Shown piece after piece: positions 41,209 to 48,617 of a stretch of DNA of 64,000 nucleotides. Below the pieces are notes generated by a model. The model worked only from the letters and a program-made list of their open reading frames with translations, was not told where the DNA came from and did not search any database. How positions within the stretch are numbered: the first letter of the stretch is position 1; the number at the start of each line of letters is the position of its first letter. The stretch covers positions 1 through 64,000 of the forward strand of contig NZ_NHRY01000263.1 in the NCBI RefSeq assembly GCF_002937115.1. The letters run 5' to 3'. A program made the translations under genes and the position numbers. This DNA comes from Rhodopila globiformis. Its GTDB lineage: Bacteria > Pseudomonadota > Alphaproteobacteria > Acetobacterales > Acetobacteraceae.

Positions 41209-41305
41209 AGAGTATCGATGACGGGGCGGCCGTCGCCATCCCGTCATGCCGGGGGCAGGCCCCATAGGCGTCACTATAGGGGCGCCGGCGGTGCGACCGC
41301 TCCGT

Positions 41306-41394
41306 CGTCATGGCGGCCGCATGGCCGCCATCCACGCCTTGCGGTGCCGGTATCGGCAGAAGGCGTGGATGGTGGGCCTCCGCCCACCATGACG
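41306..41394. repeat. Palindromic repeat, family C
   Basis: CGTCATGGCGGCCGCATGG, then ATCCACGCCTT..AAGGCGTGGAT and CCGCCCACCATGACGG, matching the copy at 27071. It lies between the convergent decarboxylase and thiG genes (41209-41444), preceded by an AGGCGTCACTATAGG variant of the TTAAAATAG module. Confidence 0.85.
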
Positions 41395-41444
41395 GTGTAG
41401 GAACGGCCGTGCCGTCACCCCAGCCTGCCCGCGGCTTGCCCTCG

Positions 41445-42236
41445 TTACCGGATCAGACCCGTCAGCGGGCTGGACGGATCGGCGCCCATACGCCGCGGCA
41501 TACGCCCGGCCAGATAGGCCAGCCGCCCGGCTTCGATCGCGGCCTTCATCGCGCGCGCCATCAGCACCGGATTCCTGGCATGGGCGATGGCGGAATTCAG
41601 CAGCACCGCGTCGCAGCCCAGTTCCATCGCGATCGCCGCGTCGGAGGCGGTGCCGACGCCGGCGTCGACCAGGAACGGCACGGTGATCTGCTCCCGCATC
41701 AGGCTGATCATCGCCGGGTTCTGCAAGCCCAGCCCCGAGCCAATGGGCGCGCCCAGCGGCATGATCGCCACGCAGCCCATATCCTGCAGCCGCTTCGCCG
41801 CCAACGGGTCGTCGGCGCAGTACACCATCACCTCGAACCCGTCCTTGATCAGCGCCTCGGCCGCCTCGAACGTGCCCGGCATGTCGGGGTAGAGCAGGGG
41901 CGCCGGCCCCAGCACCTCCAGCTTTACCAGGTTCCACCCGCCGGCCTCCCGCGCCAGGCGCAGCGTGCGCACGGCCTCGTTGGCGGTGAAGCAGCCCGCC
42001 GTGTTCGGCAGGTAGGTGTATTTCTTCGGATCCACGTAATCCTGCAGCATCGGCGCGTTCGGATCCGACAGGTTCACCCGCCGCACCGCGACGGTGACGA
42101 TCTCCGCCCCGCTCGCTTCGATGGCGCGGCCGGTTTCCTCCAGGTCCTTGTAGCGTCCGGTGCCGACGATCAGCCGGGACCGGAAGGTCCGGCCTGCGAC
42201 GGTCCAGGTGTCGTCAGCCGTGCTCATTCCGTCCAT
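41445..42236 (-). CDS. thiG: Thiazole synthase
   Basis: A 263-aa (beta/alpha)8 enzyme forming the thiazole phosphate of thiamine from deoxyxylulose phosphate, dehydroglycine and ThiS-thiocarboxylate. [10 protein letters not shown] carries the Schiff-base lysine (K105). [24 protein letters not shown] and [14 protein letters not shown] are conserved motifs. It follows thiS with two bases between stop and ATG, so the pair is one operon; thiO, thiC and thiE are not in the window. The start MDGM could also be the fourth residue. No TPP riboswitch was recognised upstream of the pair. Confidence 0.96.
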   Translation of the reverse strand: MDGMSTADDTWTVAGRTFRSRLIVGTGRYKDLEETGRAIEASGAEIVTVAVRRVNLSDPNAPMLQDYVDPKKYTYLPNTAGCFTANEAVRTLRLAREAGGWNLVKLEVLGPAPLLYPDMPGTFEAAEALIKDGFEVMVYCADDPLAAKRLQDMGCVAIMPLGAPIGSGLGLQNPAMISLMREQITVPFLVDAGVGTASDAAIAMELGCDAVLLNSAIAHARNPVLMARAMKAAIEAGRLAYLAGRMPRRMGADPSSPLTGLIR

Positions 42237-42238
42237 GC

Positions 42239-42463
42239 TCAGCCTCCACCGATAAAGTGCACGATCTCAAGCGAGTCCCCGCTCGCCAGCCAGGTCTCGG
42301 CATAGCGCGAGCGCGGGACGATCTCCTCGTTCCGCTCCACCGCCACCTTGCGCGTGTCCAGGCCAAGCGCCGCGAGCAGCGCCGAGACCGACAGCGGCCC
42401 ATCCGCGGGTCCCTCGAACACCCTGCTTTCGCCGTTCAGGGTCAATGTCACAGAACTGTTCAT
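42239..42463 (-). CDS. thiS: Sulfur carrier protein ThiS
   Basis: A 74-aa ubiquitin-like protein ending in IVHFIGGG; the terminal Gly is the residue that becomes thiocarboxylated. [27 protein letters not shown] is the conserved ThiS core. The ATG at 42463 is chosen because the frame upstream runs into a palindromic repeat. It donates sulfur to ThiG, whose gene follows directly. Length and ending are standard. Confidence 0.95.
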   Translation of the reverse strand: MNSSVTLTLNGESRVFEGPADGPLSVSALLAALGLDTRKVAVERNEEIVPRSRYAETWLASGDSLEIVHFIGGG

Positions 42464-42568
42464 GCCACCAGTATGGTGCGCCCGCCGCCCGGCGGCAATG
42501 CTGGGGAAGGGAAGGCCAGGGCTCCGCCCTGGACCCGCAAAGGGGCGAAGCCCCTTTGATCCCATGAC

Positions 42569-42638
42569 GGCGGATGAACAGGAGGGGGGCGACCGTGCCG
42601 TTGCAACGGCTGTGTTGCCCCCCTCCTGTTCATCCGCC
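42569..42638. repeat. Long perfect inverted repeat between thiS and aroQ
   Basis: GGCGGATGAACAGGAGGGGG C at 42569-42590 and its exact 22-base complement at 42617-42638 enclose a 26-base loop, itself holding GTTGCAAC. Flanking it are smaller hairpins: AGGGGCGAAGCCCCT (~42540), CCAAGGGCCGTCGGCCCTTGG (~42651) and GAGGGGCGGAGCCCCTC (~42679). It sits between divergent genes (42464-42749) with no ORF. Confidence 0.85.
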
Positions 42639-42749
42639 ATTACCGGGTTCCAAGGGCCGTCGGCCCTTGGCGGGGTCGAGGGGCGGAGCCCCTCGCCTTC
42701 CTTTCACAGTCATGGACCACAGGCGCGGCCTATGCTACGCGCGGTGGTT

Positions 42750-43211
42750 ATGCCTCATTCTGCAATCCGACCGTTGGTGGCGGTGCTGAACGGGCCTAAC
42801 ATGAACATGTTGGGCCTTGGGCAGCCGGACGTCCATGGCCGGGCCACGCTGGACGACGTGGAGGCGCTGTGCGCCGAAGCGGCTGAGGCGGCCGGGTTGG
42901 CGATCGACTTCCGCCAGACCAACGGCGAGGGGGAACTGGTGACCTGGGTGCAGGAATGTCGCGGCCGGGCAGCGGGGATCGTCATCGCTCCCGCCGGCTT
43001 CGCCACGACGTCGGTTGCCTTGATGGACGCGCTGCTGGCGACCGACCTGCCGGTGATCGAGGTACATATCAGCAACATCCACCGGCAGGAACCGTTCCGG
43101 CGCAACTCGTACGTCTCGCTGGCCGCGACCGGTGTCATTTGTGGACTTGGCGTGCGCGGCTATGCCATGGCCTTGCAGGCGATGGCAGATCTTCTGGAGG
43201 ACCTTCGTTGA
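42750..43211 (+). CDS. aroQ: 3-dehydroquinate dehydratase, type II
   Basis: A 153-aa dodecameric dehydratase of the shikimate pathway. VLNGPNMNMLGLGQPDVHG has the conserved N..NxLG loop (with Met where Leu is usual), RQTNGEGELV is the mobile lid, APAGFATTSVAL and VEVHISNIHRQEPFR carry the catalytic His. A start six codons upstream at 42732 is possible. Its TGA overlaps the TTG start of accB (TTGA), placing aroQ, accB and accC in one operon, an arrangement common in alphaproteobacteria. Confidence 0.94.
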   Translation: MPHSAIRPLVAVLNGPNMNMLGLGQPDVHGRATLDDVEALCAEAAEAAGLAIDFRQTNGEGELVTWVQECRGRAAGIVIAPAGFATTSVALMDALLATDLPVIEVHISNIHRQEPFRRNSYVSLAATGVICGLGVRGYAMALQAMADLLEDLR

Positions 43212-43666
43212 CCCGTATTCCCATCGATCCCGATGCCATCCGCGCTCTTGCCATGGTGCTGGCCGAGACCGGCCTCTCTGAGATCGAAATCGCCGACAAG
43301 GACAGCCGTATTCGCGTCGTGCGGAACGTGGCGCCGACGACGGTGCTGACCTCGGTCGCGCCGGCGGCCGCTGCCGCGCCGCTCCAGGCCGCGGCTCCGC
43401 AGGCGCCGGTGGTGCAGGACCTGTCGAACCACCCGGGCGCCGTCACCAGCCCGATGGTCGGCGTCGCCTACCTGTCGCCCGAGCCCGGAGCGCCGCCCTT
43501 CGTCACCGCGGGGCAGCAGGTCACCGCCGGGCAGACGCTGCTGCTGATCGAGGCGATGAAGACGTTCAACCAGATCAAGGCGCCGAAATCCGGCACGGTT
43601 TCGTCGATCCTGGTGCAGCACAGCGCGCCGGTCGAGTATGGCGAAGTGCTGATGATCCTGGAATAG
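43208..43666 (+). CDS. accB: Acetyl-CoA carboxylase biotin carboxyl carrier protein
   Basis: A 152-aa protein with a TTG start overlapping the aroQ stop; no ATG lies nearby before the conserved N-terminal helix (PDAIRALAMVLAETGLSEIEI). An Ala/Pro-rich linker (~45-75) joins it to the biotinyl domain, where LLLIEAMKTFNQIKAP carries the biotinylated Lys (K118) and the usual thumb precedes it (SPEPGAPPFVTAG). It shuttles carboxybiotin between AccC and the carboxyltransferase, the first step of fatty-acid synthesis. accC follows after four bases. Confidence 0.95.
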   Translation: MTRIPIDPDAIRALAMVLAETGLSEIEIADKDSRIRVVRNVAPTTVLTSVAPAAAAAPLQAAAPQAPVVQDLSNHPGAVTSPMVGVAYLSPEPGAPPFVTAGQQVTAGQTLLLIEAMKTFNQIKAPKSGTVSSILVQHSAPVEYGEVLMILE

Positions 43667-43670
43667 TCTC

Positions 43671-45011
43671 TTGTTTCAGAAAATCCTCATCGCCAACCGG
43701 GGCGAGATCGCTCTTCGCATCCAGCGCGCCTGCCGCGAGCTGGGAATTGCCACCGTGGCGGTGCATTCCACCGCCGACGCCGACGCCATGCACGTGCGCC
43801 TGTCGGACGAGAGCGTCTGCATCGGCCCGCCGCCCGCCAAGGACAGCTACCTCAACATCCCGTCCATCCTCTCGGCCGCGGCGATCACCGGGGCGGACGC
43901 CATCCATCCAGGCTATGGCTTCCTGTCGGAGAACGCCAGTTTCGCCGACATGGTCAGCGCGCACGGCCTGACCTTCATCGGCCCGTCGGCCGAGCACATC
44001 AGCATGATGGGCGACAAGATCGCCGCCAAGACGGCAATGGCGGCGGTCGGCGTGCCGCTCGTGCCGGGCTCGGACGGTGAGATGCCAGACCTGGAGACCG
44101 CGCGCAGCGTCGCGTCCCGCATCGGCTACCCGGTGCTGATCAAGGCGGCGGCGGGCGGCGGCGGGCGCGGCATGAAGGTAGCGCGCGACCCGTCGGAGCT
44201 CGAGGACGCCTATCGCCTGGCGCGCACCGAATCGCGCGCCGCGTTCGGCAACGACGCGGTCTACATGGAGAAATACCTCGACAAGCCGCGCCACATCGAG
44301 CTGCAGATCATGGCCGACGGCCACGGCAACGTGGTGCACTTCGGTGAGCGCGACTGCAGCCTGCAGCGGCGACACCAGAAGGTGCTGGAGGAGGCCGGCT
44401 CCCCGGCGATCTCGGCCGCCCAGCGGGACGCATTGGGCGAAACGGCGACGGCGGCGCTGCGCAAGCTGGGCTACCGCAACGCCGGCACGCTGGAGTTCCT
44501 CTACCAGGACGGCCAGTTCGCCTTCATCGAGATGAACACCCGCCTGCAGGTGGAACATCCGGTGACGGAAATGCTCTGCGGGATCGACCTGGTGCGCGAG
44601 CAGATCCGCGTCGCCGCCGGTGCCAGGCTCGGCTACGAGCAGCGCGACGTGACGTTCAATGGCCACGCGATCGAATGCCGGGTCACCGCCGAGGATCCGC
44701 AGACCTTCATGCCGACGCCGGGGCGGGTGATTGCGTACCACGCGCCGGGCGGCCTGGGCGTGCGAGTCGATTCGGCGCTGTATGCCGGCTACTTCGTGCC
44801 GCCGAACTACGACAGCCTGGTCGCCAAGCTGATCGTGCATGCGGCCACGCGCGAAGAGGCGATCAATCGGCTGCGCCGCGCGCTGGATGAATTCGCGGTG
44901 GTCGGCATCAAGACGACCATCCCGCTGCACCAGCGGATCGTCGATGACCCGCAGTTCCAGGCGGGTGACTACACGATCCATTGGCTGGAGAAATTTGTCG
45001 CTGGCGGCTAG
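43671..45011 (+). CDS. accC: Acetyl-CoA carboxylase biotin carboxylase subunit
   Basis: A 446-aa ATP-grasp enzyme carboxylating biotin on AccB. It starts with TTG (LFQKILIANRGEIALRI) four bases after accB; the conserved N-terminus leaves no alternative. Motifs: AAAGGGGRGMKV (ATP loop), HIELQIMADGHGNVVHFGERDCSLQRRHQK, FIEMNTRLQVEHPVTE (catalytic), and GHAIECRVTAEDP. Length and active site are normal. It is followed after 28 bases by a cupin gene that also begins with TTG. Confidence 0.97.
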   Translation: MFQKILIANRGEIALRIQRACRELGIATVAVHSTADADAMHVRLSDESVCIGPPPAKDSYLNIPSILSAAAITGADAIHPGYGFLSENASFADMVSAHGLTFIGPSAEHISMMGDKIAAKTAMAAVGVPLVPGSDGEMPDLETARSVASRIGYPVLIKAAAGGGGRGMKVARDPSELEDAYRLARTESRAAFGNDAVYMEKYLDKPRHIELQIMADGHGNVVHFGERDCSLQRRHQKVLEEAGSPAISAAQRDALGETATAALRKLGYRNAGTLEFLYQDGQFAFIEMNTRLQVEHPVTEMLCGIDLVREQIRVAAGARLGYEQRDVTFNGHAIECRVTAEDPQTFMPTPGRVIAYHAPGGLGVRVDSALYAGYFVPPNYDSLVAKLIVHAATREEAINRLRRALDEFAVVGIKTTIPLHQRIVDDPQFQAGDYTIHWLEKFVAGG

Positions 45012-45039
45012 GTTTTTTCCTTCAGGAGGAAGGAAAGCC

Positions 45040-45534
45040 TTGAGTCATCAGCACGAATCAACACCGGTACCCGGCACGGTTGACTGGAAGGTCAACGGTG
45101 TCCGGGTGATCAGAGGCGACCAGCTCGACACCAACACGCCGCAGACGCCTGGGATGAACCGGGCGGCGGCGATCAACGCGGCGCGGGTCGGCGCGCAGAA
45201 GATCTGGGCCGGCACGGTCGCCATCCATCCCAATGCGAAAACCGGCGCGCATCACCACGGCGCACTGGAGAGCGTGATCTACGTCGTCCGCGGCAAGGCC
45301 CGGATGCGCTGGGGCGAGGCGCTGGAATTCGTCGCCGAAGCCGAGGCCGGGGATTTCATTTTCGTCCCGCCCTACGTGCCGCACCAGGAGATTAACGCCA
45401 GCACCGACGAGACGCTGGAATGCGTGCTGGTGCGCAGCGACAACGAGGCGGTCGTGGTCAACCTCGACATCGAGCCGGTGGAAAAGCCCGAGGCGGTGTA
45501 CTGGGTGGACCCGATCCATCGCCAGCCGTCATAG
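45040..45534 (+). CDS. Cupin domain-containing protein
   Basis: A 164-aa single-domain cupin. TGAHHHGALESVIYVVRGKARMRWG supplies motif 1 (HHH..E) and PPYVPHQEINAS motif 2 (PxxxPH), giving a probable three-His/Glu metal site. The TTG start at 45040 is backed by a strong AGGAGGAAGG seven bases before it. Function unknown; relatives are dioxygenases, isomerases or sugar-binding proteins. It follows accC by 28 bases and may be co-transcribed, though no biochemical link to fatty-acid synthesis is evident. Confidence 0.82.
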   Translation: MSHQHESTPVPGTVDWKVNGVRVIRGDQLDTNTPQTPGMNRAAAINAARVGAQKIWAGTVAIHPNAKTGAHHHGALESVIYVVRGKARMRWGEALEFVAEAEAGDFIFVPPYVPHQEINASTDETLECVLVRSDNEAVVVNLDIEPVEKPEAVYWVDPIHRQPS

Positions 45535-45670
45535 GGGGACAGCGACTGGGGCGGATAGCGACTGGCGCTGGAGCGTTCCCGCTCTGAGCGAGCATGCTCC
45601 AACTCCTGTTTCGTGCGCCATTTCATCGGCCTGAAATCGCCCCGCGAGCTCCAGTCAGGCCGATATTGCT

Positions 45671-46156
45671 CTAAGCCAGCGCCTTCAACGCCTCGACAAT
45701 GATGCGAATGCCCTGGGCGTGCCAGCGCTGGACCGCCTTGTGATCGGCGCCGAGCGCCGCGCCCAGCCGCCGCCAGGGGAACAGATGCCGATCGGTGATC
45801 GGATGCACGAGGCTGCGGGCGCCGACGATGCGGCGCAGGACGTAGCGGTCGAGCGGAATCAGCGAAATCCAGCTCAGGGCTTCGTCCATGCGGGTGATCT
45901 TCTCCGCCGACGGCGTCACGGGACGGATGCGCGCCTCGGTCCAGCCGTAGGATTCCAGCGCGGTGCGCACGATCTCCAGGGACGAACTGCGCAACCGGGT
46001 TGACCAGCCGGTGTTCGGCAGGGCCAGCAGGGTCGCGCCGGCTTCCTCCAGGCGATAGATGACGAAATCGGCGTCGATCTCGTAGCCGTTGGTCACGACC
46101 GGGCGGATCCCCGGCCGCGCGGCAGGCTTTGATGCACGGACTGTCGGCATGCTCAT
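45671..46156 (-). CDS. DUF6362 family protein (phage-type)
   Basis: A 161-aa protein from the ATG at 46156 after GAAAGGAC. WISLIPLDRYVLRRIVGARSL near residue 100 and PWRRLGAALGADHKAVQRWHAQGI near 128 resemble the DUF6362 proteins of alphaproteobacterial phages and integrated elements; the second stretch looks like a helix-turn-helix. The start of the protein is disordered. It lies 17 bases after the GcrA/AsnC-like gene on the same strand, so the two form a unit. The role is unknown, perhaps DNA-binding or terminase-associated. Family call is from memory and moderately secure. Confidence 0.62.
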   Translation of the reverse strand: MSMPTVRASKPAARPGIRPVVTNGYEIDADFVIYRLEEAGATLLALPNTGWSTRLRSSSLEIVRTALESYGWTEARIRPVTPSAEKITRMDEALSWISLIPLDRYVLRRIVGARSLVHPITDRHLFPWRRLGAALGADHKAVQRWHAQGIRIIVEALKALA

Positions 46157-46173
46157 GTCCTTTCGTGGCCCGG

Positions 46174-46464
46174 TCAGCGGATGGTCTGCGGGATGCGGAA
46201 AGGCACGCCTTCCAGCACCGTGCCGCGGGTGATGACGTCCCAGCTTCCGCTGTGGCCGGCTGGCAGCGGCAGACGGTCGGATTCGTCGAGCGTGGCGACG
46301 GCGTTGGCCGGCGGGCGCGCCACGCCGATGACGCGGCCGCGCTCGATCACCGTCCAGCGGGCCAGTCCGAGCGTGAGGGCGATGACGTCCCAACTCGCAC
46401 CCTCGGTGCGGAGGCGGCGGATCTGGGTGTCCTGACCTTCTGTCCAGATGATTTTCTTCGGCAC
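46174..46464 (-). CDS. GcrA/AsnC-like helix-turn-helix protein
   Basis: A 96-aa protein beginning with GTG at 46464 after GAGGGAG. KIIWTEGQDTQIRRLRTEGASWD and VIALTLGLARWTVIERGRVIGV form a helix-turn-helix like the N-terminus of GcrA (W(S/T)xE...LWxxGxS). The remainder, ending WDVITRGTVLEGVPFRIPQ, is a short strand region seen in phage-borne AsnC-like proteins. It probably binds DNA. With the DUF6362 gene it looks like a phage or integrative-element fragment; neighbours on both sides are ordinary or repeats, and no integrase is present. Confidence 0.6.
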   Translation of the reverse strand: MPKKIIWTEGQDTQIRRLRTEGASWDVIALTLGLARWTVIERGRVIGVARPPANAVATLDESDRLPLPAGHSGSWDVITRGTVLEGVPFRIPQTIR

Positions 46465-46872
46465 CGGCGGCTCCCTCGGGAATGATCCTGCGGAACAATT
46501 CAGCAACACGCCGTTAGTTAGTGGAACAAACGTTCTGCGTCAATCAAAATAACAAAGAAGCAAGGAAAATTTGCCTTGTGACAGCCGCCGGGCGCCGAGA
46601 GAGACCGCGCACCCGGGTCGCGCCGGCAGCTGGGCCGTCTGGCACCGGCTCAAGCCGGTATCCTTGCGGTGCCGATCGCGGCAAAGGCGTGGAGGGCGGC
46701 CCCGCGACCGCCATGACGGTTGAAACGTTCGTGCCGCAAGTGGAGCGGTTACCCTGCATCAGGCCCTGTAGGATCCGAGCCCGAATAAGCGATCCGCTTC
46801 GGCCCATCCTGCATGCCAGGCCATTCTGAACGAACCGGAAGAACGCCCATCGGCCTGGCGGTCACGCTGTTC
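46465..46872. other. Intergenic region with repeat modules
   Basis: An AT-rich 46500-46590 stretch is followed by a partial family C repeat (~46660-46718) and a second copy of the ~110-base TAAGCGATCCGCTTCGG..CACGCTGTTCTTA module (46767-46877) first seen at 29958. No gene is supported. Confidence 0.6.
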
Positions 46873-46980
46873 TTAGGCGATCCCCAAAAACTAACGCTCC
46901 TGGTCAACAATATAAATGGCAGGGTATCGGCCGAATTTTGAATGCTGACGTGAAGCAGTTATTTTTGGGAATCGCCTTAG
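46873..46980. mobile_element. MITE-like element 1
   Basis: Imperfect terminal inverted repeats: TTAGGCGATCCCCAAAAACT on the left and, reading inward on the other strand from 46979, TAAGGCGATTCCCAAAAATA. Total length is ~107 bases, AT-rich, non-coding. The left end interrupts the CACGCTGTTCTTA end of a dispersed module, which continues differently at 30068, so insertion is plausible. A related transposase is not in the window. Confidence 0.55.
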
Positions 46981-47097
46981 TTTGACTGTGTCAAAAACTG
47001 AGGGATAGTCAATGTTATCAATGGGTTATGGCGGGCACCTAGTTTGCGAGAAAACGTCGTAATTTCAATGTGTTAGGCGGAAACTGACACAGTCAAA
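46981..47097. mobile_element. MITE-like element 2
   Basis: Perfect 13-base terminal inverted repeats TTTGACTGTGTCA (46981-46993) and TGACACAGTCAAA (47085-47097) enclose ~90 AT-rich non-coding bases. It abuts the end of element 1 with no gap. No obvious target duplication was seen. Confidence 0.6.
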
Positions 47098-47178
47098 TCA
47101 ATTGCCATCCGCCGCCGTCAGTGTCTGGCCGATCGATCTGGCGAACTATGACTTTTATCCTTCTGAATTCACTGGATC

Positions 47179-47196
47179 AGCTGACAAAGGTCAGCT
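47179..47196. promoter_or_regulatory. Operator-like inverted repeat before the XRE gene
   Basis: AGCTGAC and GTCAGCT (47179-47185, 47190-47196) are a perfect 7-base inverted repeat with a 4-base spacer, ending 12 bases before the ATG at 47209. The size and place suit self-repression by the XRE protein. Confidence 0.65.
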
Positions 47197-47208
47197 AAAC
47201 TAACATTT

Positions 47209-47541
47209 ATGAGCACATCACAGCACATCGGGACCCGCATCCGCACCCAGCGGCGCGAACGGGGCCTGACCCAGGACGACCTCGCGCATCACGTCGGCGT
47301 CTCCCGCAGCGCCGTCGCGCAATGGGAAACCGGGCGCACCGGCCAGATCACCGGCAACCTGTCACGCATCGCCGCGGCGCTCGACGTCGGCGTGGAATAC
47401 CTCGTCCACGGCGACGACAAGCGTGCCGCCGCCGAGGCGCGCCAGGGCGACGAACTGGCTCTGCTGCGCCTGTACCGGGACTGCGATCCCGAGGACCGCC
47501 AGATGTTGCTGCGGACCGCCCGGCGCCTGGCCCGCCGCTGA
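47209..47541 (+). CDS. XRE family helix-turn-helix regulator
   Basis: A 110-aa protein. Residues ~7-65 form a Cro/CI-type helix-turn-helix (IRTQRRERGLTQDDLAHHVG, VSRSAVAQWETG, LSRIAAALDVGVEYLVHG). The short tail (LLRLYRDCDPEDRQMLLRTARRLARR) is a basic helix that may dimerise. There is no peptidase domain, so it is not a LexA/CI-cleavable repressor. The upstream inverted repeat suggests autoregulation. Only three bases separate its end from the convergent Sua5 gene. The AT-rich MITE-like region upstream supplies its promoter. Confidence 0.87.
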   Translation: MSTSQHIGTRIRTQRRERGLTQDDLAHHVGVSRSAVAQWETGRTGQITGNLSRIAAALDVGVEYLVHGDDKRAAAEARQGDELALLRLYRDCDPEDRQMLLRTARRLARR

Positions 47542-47544
47542 GCC

Positions 47545-48528
47545 TCAGCCGCCCCGCGGCGCCGCCGCCCGTTGCAGCCGATCGGCGATGGCCAGGCCGA
47601 GGCCGGTGGTGGGGATGGGCATGACGGCAATGCCGCGGGCGCCCAGCCGCGCGCCCTCCGCGTCCAGCCGGCGCAGGCCCTCGAACAGCCGGGACGCCGC
47701 CTCGGTGGCATCGGTCGCAAGGCTGAGCTGGAACTGGCAGGCGGCGCCCGGCAGCGGCGGCCCGAACGCCAGCAGCGCCTCGTCCGCCGCCACCGCCACG
47801 GCGTCCAGCCGGACCGGCAGGGACGGGGCGTAGTGCGAGACCATCAGGCCGGGGGACCGCAGCCCGCTCGCCGCGTGCGCCACCGCATGCGGCACGCCGC
47901 GCTGGATCGGGCCGATGGCCGCTTCCAGCGCCTCCACCGGCACGCCGCCCGGGCGCAGCAGGACGGGGCCCGGCCCGGTCAGATCGAGCACGGTGGATTC
48001 GACGCCGACACGGCAGGGGCCACTGTCCAGCACGGCGGCGATCCGTCCCGACAGCCCCTCCAGCACATGCCGCGCCGTGGTCGGGCTCACCGCCCCCGAC
48101 CGGTTCGCTGATGGCGCCGCAACCGGACGATCGGCCTGGCGCAGCAGGGACTGGGCGACCGGGTGGTCCGGCACGCGCACCGCCAGCGTGTCCAGGCCGG
48201 CGCTGGTGAGCAGGGCGACCGGGCAATCCGCGCGGCGCGGCAGCACCAGCGTCAGCGGGCCAGGCCAGAACTGTTGCGCCACCTGCCGGGTCCGCGCGTC
48301 GGCGACGACATGCGCCAGCGCGGCCTCCACCGCGCCGTAGTGGCAGATCAGCGGATTGAAGCGTGGCCGGCCTTTCGCCTCGAAGATGGCGGCGACCGCC
48401 CGGGCATTGGTGGCGTCGCCACCCAGGCCATACACGGTCTCGGTTCCGAACGCGACCAGGCTGCCCTCGCGCAGCAATCCGGCCGCGCGGGCGATGCCGG
48501 GCGCGTCCGCGGTCAACATCTCCGTCAT
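47545..48528 (-). CDS. Threonylcarbamoyl-AMP synthase (Sua5/YwlC type)
   Basis: A 327-aa enzyme making threonylcarbamoyl-AMP from Thr, bicarbonate and ATP for t6A37 tRNA modification. The YrdC domain spans ~10-200 (LVAFGTETVYGLGGDATN, FEAKGRPRFNPL, VAAPSANRSGAVSPTTARH, GVESTVLDL). The C-terminal ~100 residues are the Sua5 domain after the PGLMVSHYAP linker, so it is the long form. t6A is also the substrate of the TrmO encoded at 21190, though the genes are not linked. Divergent from pepA. Confidence 0.94.
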   Translation of the reverse strand: MTEMLTADAPGIARAAGLLREGSLVAFGTETVYGLGGDATNARAVAAIFEAKGRPRFNPLICHYGAVEAALAHVVADARTRQVAQQFWPGPLTLVLPRRADCPVALLTSAGLDTLAVRVPDHPVAQSLLRQADRPVAAPSANRSGAVSPTTARHVLEGLSGRIAAVLDSGPCRVGVESTVLDLTGPGPVLLRPGGVPVEALEAAIGPIQRGVPHAVAHAASGLRSPGLMVSHYAPSLPVRLDAVAVAADEALLAFGPPLPGAACQFQLSLATDATEAASRLFEGLRRLDAEGARLGARGIAVMPIPTTGLGLAIADRLQRAAAPRGG

Positions 48529-48617
48529 GCCGCGCAGCCTTTAAACGTTCCATCCGGACATGGCAAAGTCGAATGGGCCGGGCTAGGGTCACCGGCAACG
48601 AACTGGAGACACCACGC

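Noticed and set aside
42464-42749. TPP riboswitch ahead of thiS
   Set aside because: No CUGAGA or ACCUGAU-like core was found; the region is filled with simple hairpins.
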